This document shows, piece by piece, positions 7,770 to 16,129 of a stretch of DNA of 33,046 nucleotides. Within the stretch, counting starts at the first letter, position 1. Each line of letters opens with the position of its first letter. Made by a program: the position numbers and the translations under genes. The notes under the pieces are model-generated. The model had not been told where the DNA came from, made no database searches, and saw nothing but the letters and a program-made list of their open reading frames with translations. Source of the DNA: Clostridia bacterium (GTDB lineage: Bacteria > Bacillota > Clostridia > Christensenellales > Borkfalkiaceae). The stretch covers positions 1-33,046 of the forward strand of contig JAQYLE010000078.1 of NCBI GenBank assembly GCA_028720205.1, written 5' to 3'.

Positions 7770-7784
7770 GAAGAGAAAAGAAAC

Positions 7785-7819
7785 GGGCTTTAAGGTGCTT
7801 ATTCATCTTAAAGCCTTTT
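7785..7819 (+). terminator. Rho-independent terminator after rpmE
   Basis: A perfect 9-bp stem, GGCTTTAAG and CTTAAAGCC, with a 12-nt loop, followed by TTTTCCTT. Confidence 0.85.
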
Positions 7820-7873
7820 CCTTATCGGTTGCGCGCGCGATAAACTTCGCATTTCTTCGGCATACTGCGCGCA

Positions 7874-7932
7874 GGCTTGGTTACGTACGTTTCCGTACGC
7901 TCCTTGCGCCCGTGCTCGTATTTCTCGAACTG
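7874..7932 (+). repeat. 59-bp direct repeat, copy A
   Basis: It begins GGCTTGGTTACGTAC and ends TTTCTCGAACTG. By eye it matches copy B at 55 of 59 positions with no gaps. The start-to-start distance is 237 bp. Confidence 0.85.
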
Positions 7933-8110
7933 CTCGTTTCTTGCGCGTGCGTCGAGGTGGCGGGCTTATGCGTTAAACTACGCAATACTGCGTTGTTCTT
8001 GCGTTTTTGCCGCAGTCGCGTACGCTCTGTACGCTCGTGCGGACAAAAGCCGCGAACGCCTTGTCTTGCTTGTTTCTCAAACGCGGAGTATGCGGGGCTA
8101 TTAACTCGCG

Positions 8111-8169
8111 GGCTTGGTTACGTACCTTTCCGTACGCGTCCTGCGCCCGTGCTCGTATTTCTCGAACTG
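8111..8169 (+). repeat. 59-bp direct repeat, copy B
   Basis: Second copy, in the same orientation, ending ~50 bp before the DUF1385-PrmC start codon. The four differences from copy A cluster in the middle third. The function is unknown; it may belong to a dispersed intergenic repeat family. Confidence 0.85.
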
Positions 8170-8220
8170 CCTGTTTGTACCGCGCGGGGCAGGCGGAAGA
8201 AACCTGAAGGAGATCTGAAT

Positions 8221-10053
8221 TTGAACAAAGAAGCGAAGCAAAAACGAACGGCGCGTACCTACATCGGCGGACAGGCCGTACTGGAAGGCGTGATGATGCG
8301 CGGCAGATGCGCGATGGCGACGGCGGTGCGCGATCCGCACGGAAAAATACAGGTGGAAAGCGAACGGCTGACTCCGCCCGAAAAGCGCAATAAATTTCTG
8401 CGTCTGCCTTTCGTGCGCGGCGTGGTTTCGTTTATATCCTCGTTGACGGTGGGCAATAAAGTGCTGATGCGCAGCGCGGCGGTGGCGGAAGAAGAGGACG
8501 AAACTCCGTCCAAAGCCGAAAAATGGCTGACGGAAAAACATAAAATCAATCTGAACTCCATATTCAATTTTATTTCCGTTTTTTTGGGAATAGTTCTTGC
8601 CGTCGGGTTGTTTGTGGCGTTGCCGCAGGCGGTGACGAGATGGACGAAACTCGATCCGCAGACAGACGGCGGCATATGGTTCAACCTTGCCGAGGGCGGA
8701 ATACGCATTGCGATTTTTATTTTGTATCTTGCGGCGATTTCTTTGATTCCCTCGCTCAAGCGCGTATTTATGTGCCACGGCGCGGAGCATAAAACCATTA
8801 CCGCTTACGAAAGGGGGTTGGAACTCACGCCCGAAAACGTGCGCGGCTGTTCGTGCGTGCACGATCGGTGCGGCACTACCTTTCTGTTTTTGGTTATGGC
8901 GGTAAGCATTCTTGTGTTTTCGCTGGCAAATTCGCTGCTTGGCGGTAGTATTTATACGGGGAACGAAAAACTCGATTATCTGATCCGCTTTTGTTTTAAA
9001 CTTTTATTGTTGCCGTTCGTGGCGGGCATTTCTTACGAAATTTTACGCGCGCTTGCAAAGACGGATAATAAATTCTTTCTGATATTCAAAGCGCCGGGGC
9101 TTTTGTTGCAGAGGCTTACCACGAGAGAGCCGGAAGACGGCATGATAGAATGCGCGATTGCGGCGTTTAACAGGGTACTTTTAATGGACGCCGACGAAAC
9201 AGTGCCGGAAACTTCGTTTGCCGTGGCGGGAGAAATGAGCAAACTGCTTGCCGTAATCAAAAAACGTTTTGCGCGCGCCGGAATAGAAGAGGACGAGGCG
9301 GAATGGATCTTCGCGCTTTCTTTAGGTATGCAGAAAAGCGCCGTGGATTCGGAGGAGCGGTTATTAAAAAGCGAGCAGGTGCGCGATATTTTAAACGTCG
9401 CCGACGAGCGCCTGACGGGCAGACCGCTCTGGTACATCATAGGCAATACCGATTTTTACGGCTATGAACTGAACGTGGACGAACGCGTTCTGATTCCCCG
9501 GCCCGAAACGGAAGGATTGACCCGCCTGGCGTTAGCCTGCGCGGAAAACGGCGATAAAGCGCTGGATCTTTGCACGGGCAGCGGCGCGATTGCCATCGCT
9601 CTGAAAAAGGAAAGCGAGAAAAAGGGACTTGCGCTGCAAGTGACGGCGGCGGATATCAGCGAGGGCGCGCTGGAAGTTGCCAGAGCCAACGCCGAAAAGT
9701 GCGGTGCCGACGTGCGGTTCGTGCATTCCGATTTGTTTGCCCGCCTGCGCGGCAGGTTCAATTTAATCGTTTCTAATCCGCCGTATATTCCTACCGACGT
9801 AATTCCTACGCTGCAACGGGAAGTGAAAGATCACGAGCCGCTTCTGGCGCTGGACGGCGGAAAAGACGGACTTGATTTTTACCGAAGAATCGCTTCGGAA
9901 GCGGGGAAATATATGGAAAAGGGCGGTTCGCTTTTTATGGAAGTGGGCGAAAACGAGGCGCAGGCGGTGGTGAAACTGTTTAAATACTGCGATTATTCCA
10001 TGATTTTAAAAGACGATTTCGGTAAGGACAGGTACGTGAAAATCGTGTTTTGA
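8221..10053 (+). CDS. prmC: Fusion protein: DUF1385 (YqhQ-like) membrane domain + PrmC release-factor glutamine methyltransferase
   Basis: One uninterrupted 610-aa frame carries two proteins that are normally separate. Residues ~12-310 are DUF1385: GGQAVLEGVMMRG (16-28), HGAEHKTITAYE (186-197), RCGTTF (216-221), and hydrophobic helices at ~112-137, 160-176, 219-241 and 255-275. Residues ~330-610 are PrmC (HemK): an N-terminal helical region, GRPLWYIIGNTDFYG, SAM-binding LDLCTGSGAIAIA (448-460) and the catalytic NPPY (519-522). PrmC methylates the Gln of the GGQ motif in release factors, and RF1 is the next gene. The TTG start at 8221 is chosen for its AAGGAGAT site 6 nt upstream. The fusion implies a membrane-anchored methyltransferase unless the protein is processed. 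Confidence 0.9.
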   Translation: MNKEAKQKRTARTYIGGQAVLEGVMMRGRCAMATAVRDPHGKIQVESERLTPPEKRNKFLRLPFVRGVVSFISSLTVGNKVLMRSAAVAEEEDETPSKAEKWLTEKHKINLNSIFNFISVFLGIVLAVGLFVALPQAVTRWTKLDPQTDGGIWFNLAEGGIRIAIFILYLAAISLIPSLKRVFMCHGAEHKTITAYERGLELTPENVRGCSCVHDRCGTTFLFLVMAVSILVFSLANSLLGGSIYTGNEKLDYLIRFCFKLLLLPFVAGISYEILRALAKTDNKFFLIFKAPGLLLQRLTTREPEDGMIECAIAAFNRVLLMDADETVPETSFAVAGEMSKLLAVIKKRFARAGIEEDEAEWIFALSLGMQKSAVDSEERLLKSEQVRDILNVADERLTGRPLWYIIGNTDFYGYELNVDERVLIPRPETEGLTRLALACAENGDKALDLCTGSGAIAIALKKESEKKGLALQVTAADISEGALEVARANAEKCGADVRFVHSDLFARLRGRFNLIVSNPPYIPTDVIPTLQREVKDHEPLLALDGGKDGLDFYRRIASEAGKYMEKGGSLFMEVGENEAQAVVKLFKYCDYSMILKDDFGKDRYVKIVF

Positions 10054-10135
10054 TCGGTAAGGATAAACGCGGGGGAAAGCGGATAAACGGATAAACGGCG
10101 TCGTAAAAAACGACGTACGAAAACGGGAGTACGAT

Positions 10136-11206
10136 ATGTTTGAAAAGTTACGCGGAATAAAAGAAAGATACGATTTTTTAAGCGACGAACTTTCCAAAAG
10201 CGAAGTGTTCGCCGATCCCGTTTTGTATGCGAAATATTCCAAAGAGCGCGCGGATATAAGCGAAACGGCGGAAGCGTACGAGGCTTATCTGTTAAAAGAA
10301 AAAGAGATGACGGACGCTTTTGCGGCGGCGGAAGAAGAGAGCGATAAAGAAATGAAAGACCTTCTCACCGCCGAAGGCTTTGCCTGCAAAGAACGACTCG
10401 CCGCGATGAAAGATCAACTTAAAATACTGCTTTTGCCTAAGGACGAAAACGACGAAAAAGGTTGCGTTCTGGAAATCCGCGCGGGCGCGGGCGGCGAGGA
10501 GGCGGCGTTGTTTGCGGCGGTGCTCTGCCGTATGTACGCGGGGTATTGCGGCAGAAAACGGCTGAAAATGGAAGCCGCGGACGTTTCGGCTACGGAACTG
10601 GGCGGCGTGAAAGAAGCGGTGTATCAGGTGAGCGGCAAAGGCGCTTATAAATACCTGAAATACGAAAGCGGCGTGCACCGCGTGCAGCGCGTTCCCGAAA
10701 CGGAAACGCAGGGGCGTATTCATACTTCAACCGCCACCGTGGCGGTGTTGCCCGAAGCCGAGGACGTGGAAGTGGAACTCAACGATAAAGATATCCGCGT
10801 GGATATTTTCCATTCCGGCGGCGCGGGCGGGCAGAACGTGAACAAAGTGGCTTCCGCCGTGCGGCTTACGCACTTTCCCACGGGCATCGTGGTTACCTGT
10901 CAGGACGAGCGGTCGCAATTGAAAAATAAAGAGCGCGCGTTTCAGGTGCTGCGTTCCAGGCTGTACGATTTATATCGCGGCAAGGCGGGAAAAGAACGGG
11001 AAGAGAGCCGTCGCTCGCTGGTCGGTTCGGGCGACAGAAGCGAACGGATCCGCACGTATAACTATCCGCAGAGCCGCATTACCGATCATCGCATAGGGTA
11101 TAGCGTATACGATATGGAAAAATTTCTGGCGGGGGATATGGACGAAATGGTGGAGGCGCTTGCCGTGGCGGATCGCGAAATGATGCTCGGTAACGCCGGA
11201 GAATGA
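10136..11206 (+). CDS. prfA: Peptide chain release factor 1
   Basis: A 356-aa RF1, which terminates translation at UAA and UAG. The stop-codon reading tripeptide PxT is PET (187-189) in RVPETETQGRIHTS, and the peptidyl-tRNA hydrolysis motif GGQ is at 231-233 within HSGGAGGQNVNK. Length is typical. GGGAG lies ~8 nt before the ATG. The gene sits 82 bp after the PrmC-bearing fusion, whose methyltransferase domain is expected to modify Q233. Confidence 0.97.
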   Translation: MFEKLRGIKERYDFLSDELSKSEVFADPVLYAKYSKERADISETAEAYEAYLLKEKEMTDAFAAAEEESDKEMKDLLTAEGFACKERLAAMKDQLKILLLPKDENDEKGCVLEIRAGAGGEEAALFAAVLCRMYAGYCGRKRLKMEAADVSATELGGVKEAVYQVSGKGAYKYLKYESGVHRVQRVPETETQGRIHTSTATVAVLPEAEDVEVELNDKDIRVDIFHSGGAGGQNVNKVASAVRLTHFPTGIVVTCQDERSQLKNKERAFQVLRSRLYDLYRGKAGKEREESRRSLVGSGDRSERIRTYNYPQSRITDHRIGYSVYDMEKFLAGDMDEMVEALAVADREMMLGNAGE

Positions 11207-11404
11207 GCGCGGACAAAAAGACGAAAACGGCGCGGCGCCGCCGCGGAATAAAACCAAAGGCGTAAAATCAAAATAATATACGATACAGGGGAAAATAACG
11301 GGAAACAAACGGAGAAAAGCGTTATCCGTTGACTCGGCCGAAAGCCGTGCTGCTTATGACTTCGATACTTGAACGCAATTTTACAAGCAAAGAAGGATAA
11401 AAAG

Positions 11405-12616
11405 ATGAAACAGAGAATTTCTGCAAGAATTGCAACGGTTTCACCCTCGTTGACGTTGGCGATTACGGCAAAGGCGAAGGCGATGAAAGCCGCAGGCGAA
11501 GACGTGGTGTCGTTCGGCGTGGGAGAACCGGACTTTCCCACTCCCGCGCATATTATCGACGCGGCGAAACGCGCGTTGGACGAGGGACAGACGAAATATA
11601 CGCCCTCTTCCGGCTTGCCCGCGCTGAAAAAGGCGATCTGCAAAAAACTGCTGGAAGAAAACGGACTGAGTTACGAGCCTTCGCAGATAATCGTTTCCAA
11701 CGGCGCGAAACATTCCGTGTTCAACGTGTGTTACGCGCTGATCAACGAGGGCGACGAGGTAATTATTCCCGCACCGTACTGGCTGACTTACCCCGAAGCG
11801 GTGAAACTGTGCGGCGGCGTGCCCGTAACGGTGGAAACAAGCGGCGAAAACGGGTTTAAAATGACGGCGGAACAATTGGAACGCGCCGTAACCCCTAAAA
11901 CGAAACTGCTGATTTTCAATTCACCCTGCAATCCCACGGGCGCGGTGTATACGAAAGAGGAAATTTTATCGCTCGCCGCGGTTTGCCGTAAACATAATAT
12001 TTTCGTGCTTTCCGACGAGATTTACGAAAAACTTCTGTACGACGGCGCCGAGCATTTTTCTTTTGCAGCCGTTTCCGAAGAGATGAAAGATTTGACGATA
12101 ACGGTGAACGGCGTTTCCAAAACGTACGCGATGACGGGGTTTCGCGTGGGGTATCTCGCCGCGCCGAAAGATATCGCGGCGGCGATCGATTCCTTTCAGA
12201 GTCACGCCACTTCCAACGCCTGTACCGCGTCGCAGTACGCTACTATCGAAGCGCTTTCGTCGCCGGAAGAAGAAATAAATCGAATGGCGGATATTTACGC
12301 CCGACGCAGGGAGAAACTGCTCGGGCTGATTGAGAGCGTGCGCGGCGTGGACTGCGTAAAGCCTATGGGTGCGTTTTACGTGATGATGCGCGTTTCCTCG
12401 CTGTATAACAAATCGTGGAAAGGCAAACGGATAAACGGCTCGGCGGATTTTGCCGCCGCGCTGTTAGAAGAGGAAAAAGTGGCGGTGATTCCCGGAAAGT
12501 GCTTCGGCGCGGACGATTACGTACGTCTTTCGTATTCCCTTTCGGAAGAAGACATTCAAAAAGGCATGGAACGCATTGCGGACTTTTTCGATAAGGTTCT
12601 GAGAAAGAACGCGTAA
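11405..12616 (+). CDS. Class I PLP-dependent aminotransferase (aspartate/prephenate type)
   Basis: A 403-aa fold-type I aminotransferase of the AspB/AatA subgroup, transferring amino groups between aspartate (or a similar acid) and 2-oxoglutarate. Visible features: VGEPDFPTPAHI near the N-terminus, PYWLTYPE, NSPCNPTGA (172-180), SDEIYEKL (D204, Y207), the PLP Schiff-base lysine K239 in NGVSKTYAMTGFR, and substrate-carboxylate R247 in the same motif. The start is the ATG at 11405, preceded by AAGGAT; an in-frame ATG at 11369 lacks a site. The 198-bp upstream gap contains a possible TTGACT -35 (11329) but no clear -10. Exact substrate is not certain; aromatic or prephenate activity is possible. 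Confidence 0.9.
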   Translation: MKQRISARIATVSPSLTLAITAKAKAMKAAGEDVVSFGVGEPDFPTPAHIIDAAKRALDEGQTKYTPSSGLPALKKAICKKLLEENGLSYEPSQIIVSNGAKHSVFNVCYALINEGDEVIIPAPYWLTYPEAVKLCGGVPVTVETSGENGFKMTAEQLERAVTPKTKLLIFNSPCNPTGAVYTKEEILSLAAVCRKHNIFVLSDEIYEKLLYDGAEHFSFAAVSEEMKDLTITVNGVSKTYAMTGFRVGYLAAPKDIAAAIDSFQSHATSNACTASQYATIEALSSPEEEINRMADIYARRREKLLGLIESVRGVDCVKPMGAFYVMMRVSSLYNKSWKGKRINGSADFAAALLEEEKVAVIPGKCFGADDYVRLSYSLSEEDIQKGMERIADFFDKVLRKNA

Positions 12617-12655
12617 GAATCCGGAAAAGGAAAGCAACAGAAAAATAAGCCGCAT

Positions 12656-12692
12656 AAATCGGCGAGGAAAAGTCGATTTTTGCGTTTTTTTT
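12656..12692 (+). terminator. Probable terminator after the aminotransferase
   Basis: AAATCG and CGATTT enclose a 12-nt loop, followed by TTGCG and a T8 run. The stem is short. Confidence 0.6.
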
Positions 12693-12739
12693 CAAAAAGT
12701 TACCAAACTTACTGAAAATTTTCACGCAAAGCCTTGAAA

Positions 12740-12767
12740 TTAACGTAAAAATTTGTTAAAATATAAT
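12740..12767 (+). promoter_or_regulatory. Putative promoter of the P-loop gene
   Basis: TTAACG (12740-12745), a 16-bp spacer and a perfect TATAAT (12762-12767), with a ~105-bp leader. Confidence 0.5.
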
Positions 12768-12874
12768 TACTCGGAAAACGCCGGCGCGCGTCGCGAACGA
12801 ATCTCTTAATAAAAAGGCGCGGCGGGCGAGGCGGATAAAGGGAAAAAAAGTACTGTTTTGGAGGGAGTTTCAGA

Positions 12875-13282
12875 ATGATTAAAGTAATTTACGGCGCGAA
12901 GGGAACGGGCAAAACCAAACGCATGATAGAAGCGGCGAACGAAGCGGTGAAAACCGCCAAAGGTCACCTTGTGTTTATTACCGATACCAAACGCGGCATG
13001 TACGATCTGGAACGGGAAGTGCGCTTTATCGACGTCACCGATTTCGACGTGGCGGGCGAGGCGGCGCTTTGCGGTTTCATCAAAGGCGTGATCGCCGGCA
13101 ATCACGACAACGAATATATCTACATCGACGGCGTGATGAGAGTCGCGGGAAAGCAGGCTAAGGAACTGGGCGCGTTTTTCTATATGCTGGATAAGGTGGC
13201 AAACGAAAACAATCTTACCATTACCGTTTCCGTTTCGTCGGCAAGAGAAGATCTGCCCGATTTCATCGTTAAATATCTGTAA
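12875..13282 (+). CDS. Small P-loop nucleotide-binding protein, function unknown
   Basis: A 135-aa soluble protein. Walker A GAKGTGKT occupies residues 7-14, right at the N-terminus after a short beta strand, and a Walker-B-like strand YIYIDGV lies near residues 88-94. That is a minimal P-loop NTPase core with no added domain. GGAGGG lies ~9 nt before the ATG. Terminator and promoter signals on the 5' side suggest it is transcribed alone. I recall similar short ATP-binding proteins in Clostridia but know no established function. A kinase or a regulatory ATPase are both open. Confidence 0.8.
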   Translation: MIKVIYGAKGTGKTKRMIEAANEAVKTAKGHLVFITDTKRGMYDLEREVRFIDVTDFDVAGEAALCGFIKGVIAGNHDNEYIYIDGVMRVAGKQAKELGAFFYMLDKVANENNLTITVSVSSAREDLPDFIVKYL

Positions 13283-13391
13283 TTTTTTAATAACCATTAC
13301 GCTCTGTCGCCCGCCGCTTCTTTTTACCGTGTAAGAACGAAAAAGCGAAACGAGGCGATAAAAGCAAGAAGAGCAACAACTATTTCAACCC

Positions 13392-13437
13392 AACGGCTTT
13401 ATTCCCCGTGCGGTTTCGCGCGCGGGGTAACGCCGTT
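13392..13437 (+). promoter_or_regulatory. Leader hairpin just upstream of thrC
   Basis: Nested inverted repeats: outer arms AACGGC / GCCGTT and inner arms CCCCGtGCG / CGCgCGGGG. The structure ends ~6 bp before the thrC Shine-Dalgarno site and has no T run, so it is not a classical terminator. It could affect ribosome access. No T-box consensus is seen. Confidence 0.4.
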
Positions 13438-13452
13438 TCCGGAAGGTGATTT

Positions 13453-14967
13453 ATGCAGTTTATCGGTACAAGAAAGGGGGAGACGGTATCGGCGGCAGAG
13501 GCGGTGTACCGTTCTTTATCGGCGGGCGGCGGAATGTACGTGCCCGCTGCTTTTCCTTACGTCGGCAAGGAAGAACGCGCGAAGATGGAAGATATGTCGT
13601 ATGCGGAGCGGGCGAAGTACATTCTTGCGCTGTATTTCGGCGAGTTCGGCGACGAATTTTTAAAAAACGTATGTCAAACCGCGTTTAAGGGGTTCGAAGG
13701 CAAGGACGAAGCGCCTTTGGTGAAAATCGACGGCGGTAGGTACGTGCTGGAACTTTTTCACGGCAAAACCTGTTCCGAAAAAGATTTATCCGTGAATATC
13801 TTTGCTCCGTTGTACAGAAAAGCCAAAGAAACGCTGGGTAAAAAAGAAAAAACGCTGGTTCTGGCGGCGACTTCCGGCAATACGGGCGTATCGTTGATAG
13901 AAAATTTCAGAAACGACGAAGATATATATCTTGCGATTCTGTATCCCGAAGAGGGACTTTCCAAAATGCAGCGCTTTAATCTGTGCGTGCAGGAGGGCAA
14001 GCGCGTATACGCGGCGGGCGTTGCCGATTCGTTCGACGTATGTCAGCATTTCATTCAACGCATGCTTTGTTCCGAAAAATTCGGCGGAGAATTAAAAAGC
14101 CGTTCGTTTTCGGTTGTCGGCGGCAATTCTTCCAACGTTGCGCGTATTATTCCGGAAATCGTATGGTATTTTTCGGCGTATACCGACCTCTGCTCTTCGG
14201 GGCAGATCGAGGACGGCGAGGAAGTGGATTTTTCCGTGGCTTCGGGTAATCTGAACGCCGCGGTTGCGGGTTGGTACGCCAAGAAAATGGGACTGCCCGT
14301 CCGCAGAATTTTCATGCCGTTCAACCGCAACAAAGCCGCGCTGGATCTGTTTACGAAAGGCGCGTTGGACGCGGATAAGCCGTTCCGCCGCAGCATGGAA
14401 AGAGGGTTGGACGTGGCTGTGCCGCTGAATCTGGAAAGAATCTTATTCGAACTGAGCGGCAGAAACGCCGCAAGCGTTGCCGAGCGCATGAATCTTTTAG
14501 ACGAAACGGGAACTCTTTCGGCAACGGAAGAAGAGATTGCCGCCTTCTCGCGCGATTTTTACGCCGATTTCGCTTCCGAAGACGACGTGTTGGAATCGAT
14601 GTATAACCTTTTTGAGGAATACGGCTATCCCACCGACCCGGAAACGGGCGTCGCCTCCGCCGTGGCGGACAAATTCAGAGAGGAAAACGAAAAGGACGAA
14701 ACTCCGTTGGTGCTTGTCGCTACGGTGAATCCGTATAAATGTCCGCAGGACGTTTTATACTGTCTTTCGGGGAACGACGTAAAGGACAGTTACAAGGGGG
14801 TGAAGAGGCTGAATCTGCTTACGGCGATGAAACCGCCCAAGGCGATTACCGACGTAAGATATTCCGAGCCGAGATTTACCGACGTTTTTCCGCCCGAAGG
14901 GAAGAAGATCACCGCCGCGATTTTGTCGTTTTTAGACGCCGTTCCCGAATCGGAGAAAAAAGAATAA
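13453..14967 (+). CDS. thrC: Threonine synthase (long, E. coli/yeast type)
   Basis: A 504-aa PLP enzyme of fold type II that converts O-phosphohomoserine to threonine. The N-terminal domain (FIGTRKG, SAGGGMYVP), the glycine motif ATSGNTG, VVGGNSSNVARI, ASGNLNAAVAGWYAKKMGLP and a C-terminal ATVNPYKCP follow the family in order. The PLP lysine is probably K110: the usual HGPTLAFKD reads HGKTCSEKD, so Lys-Asp survives but the preceding loop has diverged. AAGGTGA sits directly before the ATG. The neighbouring aminotransferase could supply aspartate for the same pathway. No homoserine kinase or dehydrogenase gene is nearby. Confidence 0.9.
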   Translation: MQFIGTRKGETVSAAEAVYRSLSAGGGMYVPAAFPYVGKEERAKMEDMSYAERAKYILALYFGEFGDEFLKNVCQTAFKGFEGKDEAPLVKIDGGRYVLELFHGKTCSEKDLSVNIFAPLYRKAKETLGKKEKTLVLAATSGNTGVSLIENFRNDEDIYLAILYPEEGLSKMQRFNLCVQEGKRVYAAGVADSFDVCQHFIQRMLCSEKFGGELKSRSFSVVGGNSSNVARIIPEIVWYFSAYTDLCSSGQIEDGEEVDFSVASGNLNAAVAGWYAKKMGLPVRRIFMPFNRNKAALDLFTKGALDADKPFRRSMERGLDVAVPLNLERILFELSGRNAASVAERMNLLDETGTLSATEEEIAAFSRDFYADFASEDDVLESMYNLFEEYGYPTDPETGVASAVADKFREENEKDETPLVLVATVNPYKCPQDVLYCLSGNDVKDSYKGVKRLNLLTAMKPPKAITDVRYSEPRFTDVFPPEGKKITAAILSFLDAVPESEKKE

Positions 14968-15015
14968 TCGTTTATGGTTATGCGGCGTAAGGCGAGGGGC
15001 AAATACCTTATCGCC

Positions 15016-15063
15016 GCGCCGGTTTTGCCTTAAAAGGCTTAAAAAAATTAAAAAAGCCGGCGC
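15016..15063 (+). terminator. Large inverted repeat after thrC
   Basis: GCGCCGG (15016-15022) pairs with CCGGCGC (15057-15063), extended by T/A pairs. An inner GCCTTAAAAGGC palindrome lies within. Only a weak CTCAATTT tail follows, so termination strength is uncertain. Confidence 0.4.
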
Positions 15064-15121
15064 TCAATTTGAAAAACAGGTGATATTTTCGGTGTTTTAC
15101 GGTGATACTCCCCGTTACAGG

Positions 15122-15150
15122 TTGCGCGCGGTAAAAAAACATGCTATAAT
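15122..15150 (+). promoter_or_regulatory. Promoter of the DUF5685 / J-domain operon
   Basis: TTGCGC (15122-15127), a 17-bp spacer and TATAAT (15145-15150), 26 bp before the ATG. AAGGAG is the ribosome site. Confidence 0.75.
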
Positions 15151-15175
15151 ATAGCGAAGAAAAAAGGAGCGGATA

Positions 15176-16129
15176 ATGTTCGGATACGTGCGCGCGGATA
15201 CGCCCTATTTATATATCAAAGACGATAATTTATATAAAGCGGCGTATTGCGGCGTTTGCAAAGCCATCGGCGAGGTGTGCGGCATTACTTCGCGTATGGG
15301 ACTTTCGTACGACGTTACGTTTTTTTCCGTTTTATTGCACAATATAAGCGGTACGGACCTGACGATAGAAAATTCCCGTTGCGCGGCGCATTGCATGGGG
15401 AAGAAACGCCCGATGGCGAAATCCGACGATATTACGCGGGCGTTGGGCGCGATGAATACCGTTCTTGCCTATCTGAAATACGACGACGACGTAAAAGACG
15501 AGAAAAAAGGCAGGGGAAAACGTCTGTGGTTTAAAACAGGCTTTCGCCGCGCGAAAAAAGCCTATCCCGAACTCACGGAAACGCTGATCAGAGATTTTGC
15601 GGCGCAGCGCCTCGCCGAAGAAAACGGCGGAACGGACAGCGTGGACAGGGCGGCGGACGCCACGGCAACCGCGCTGGCGGACGTTTCGGATTTACTGCTT
15701 AAAGACAAGAAAACCGATTGTACCAGAAATCTGTTTTACGTTTTAGGAAAATGGATTTACCTGATCGACGCGCTGGACGATTACGATAAAGACGGAAAAA
15801 GCGGCTCGTATAACGTGTTTATCCGCGCGTACGGCGCGAAAGACGGCGCGACGCTTTTAAAAGAGTACGGCAAAGAAATCGACTATATTTTCAACAGTCT
15901 TTTTTACGATATACGCGACAATACGGCGGGAATAAAATTCTGTTTCAACCGCGATTTAACCGATAATATTCTGTTGCGCGGTCTGCCCGCCAAAACGAGG
16001 GAAGTGAAAGAACGGCTTTCCCGCGCGGGGAAAAATTGCAAAAAAGCGTGCGCGGCGCGCGGGGCAAACGAAGGCAAAACGAACAATAAGGATATACCGA
16101 GCGAAAAGGAAAAAGGAGCAAGAGCATGA
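15176..16129 (+). CDS. DUF5685 family protein
   Basis: A 317-aa protein. The start MFGYVRADTPYLYIKD, followed by YKAAYCGVCKAIGE and LSYDVTFFSVLL, is the pattern I know as DUF5685. It is predicted to be mostly helical and soluble. An Asp-rich segment, IDALDDYDKDGKSGSYN (~197-213), and the helical make-up recall the Asp-rich motifs of isoprenoid synthases, but that is only a resemblance. The last ~45 residues are Lys/Arg/Glu-rich and look disordered. The stop codon overlaps the next start (ATGA), so it is translationally coupled to a J-domain-like protein. The family's function is not established. Confidence 0.8.
   Translation: MFGYVRADTPYLYIKDDNLYKAAYCGVCKAIGEVCGITSRMGLSYDVTFFSVLLHNISGTDLTIENSRCAAHCMGKKRPMAKSDDITRALGAMNTVLAYLKYDDDVKDEKKGRGKRLWFKTGFRRAKKAYPELTETLIRDFAAQRLAEENGGTDSVDRAADATATALADVSDLLLKDKKTDCTRNLFYVLGKWIYLIDALDDYDKDGKSGSYNVFIRAYGAKDGATLLKEYGKEIDYIFNSLFYDIRDNTAGIKFCFNRDLTDNILLRGLPAKTREVKERLSRAGKNCKKACAARGANEGKTNNKDIPSEKEKGARA

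Larger units (their letters stand above)
7820..8220 (+). other. Long leader/intergenic stretch with duplicated sequence
   Basis: About 400 bp between the rpmE terminator and the DUF1385-PrmC start. It is rich in short recurring words (CGTACG, GCGC, TACGC). It contains two 59-bp near-identical copies plus weaker echoes: TAAACT(T/A)CGCA occurs near 7851 and near 7974. The frame of the fusion gene happens to be open through it, but the translation is Arg/Leu/Cys-rich and protein-unlike. No convincing promoter or riboswitch is seen. AAGGAGAT just before 8221 is the ribosome site of the next gene. Confidence 0.6.

Noticed and set aside
7720-8220. Apparent 167-codon N-terminal extension of the DUF1385-PrmC frame
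   Set aside because: It overlaps rpmE and its terminator, runs through non-coding repeats and has protein-unlike composition. AAGGAGAT before the TTG at 8221 marks the real start.
13283-13452. T-box riboswitch ahead of thrC
   Set aside because: A hairpin is present, but the conserved T-box sequence and a competing terminator with T run are absent.
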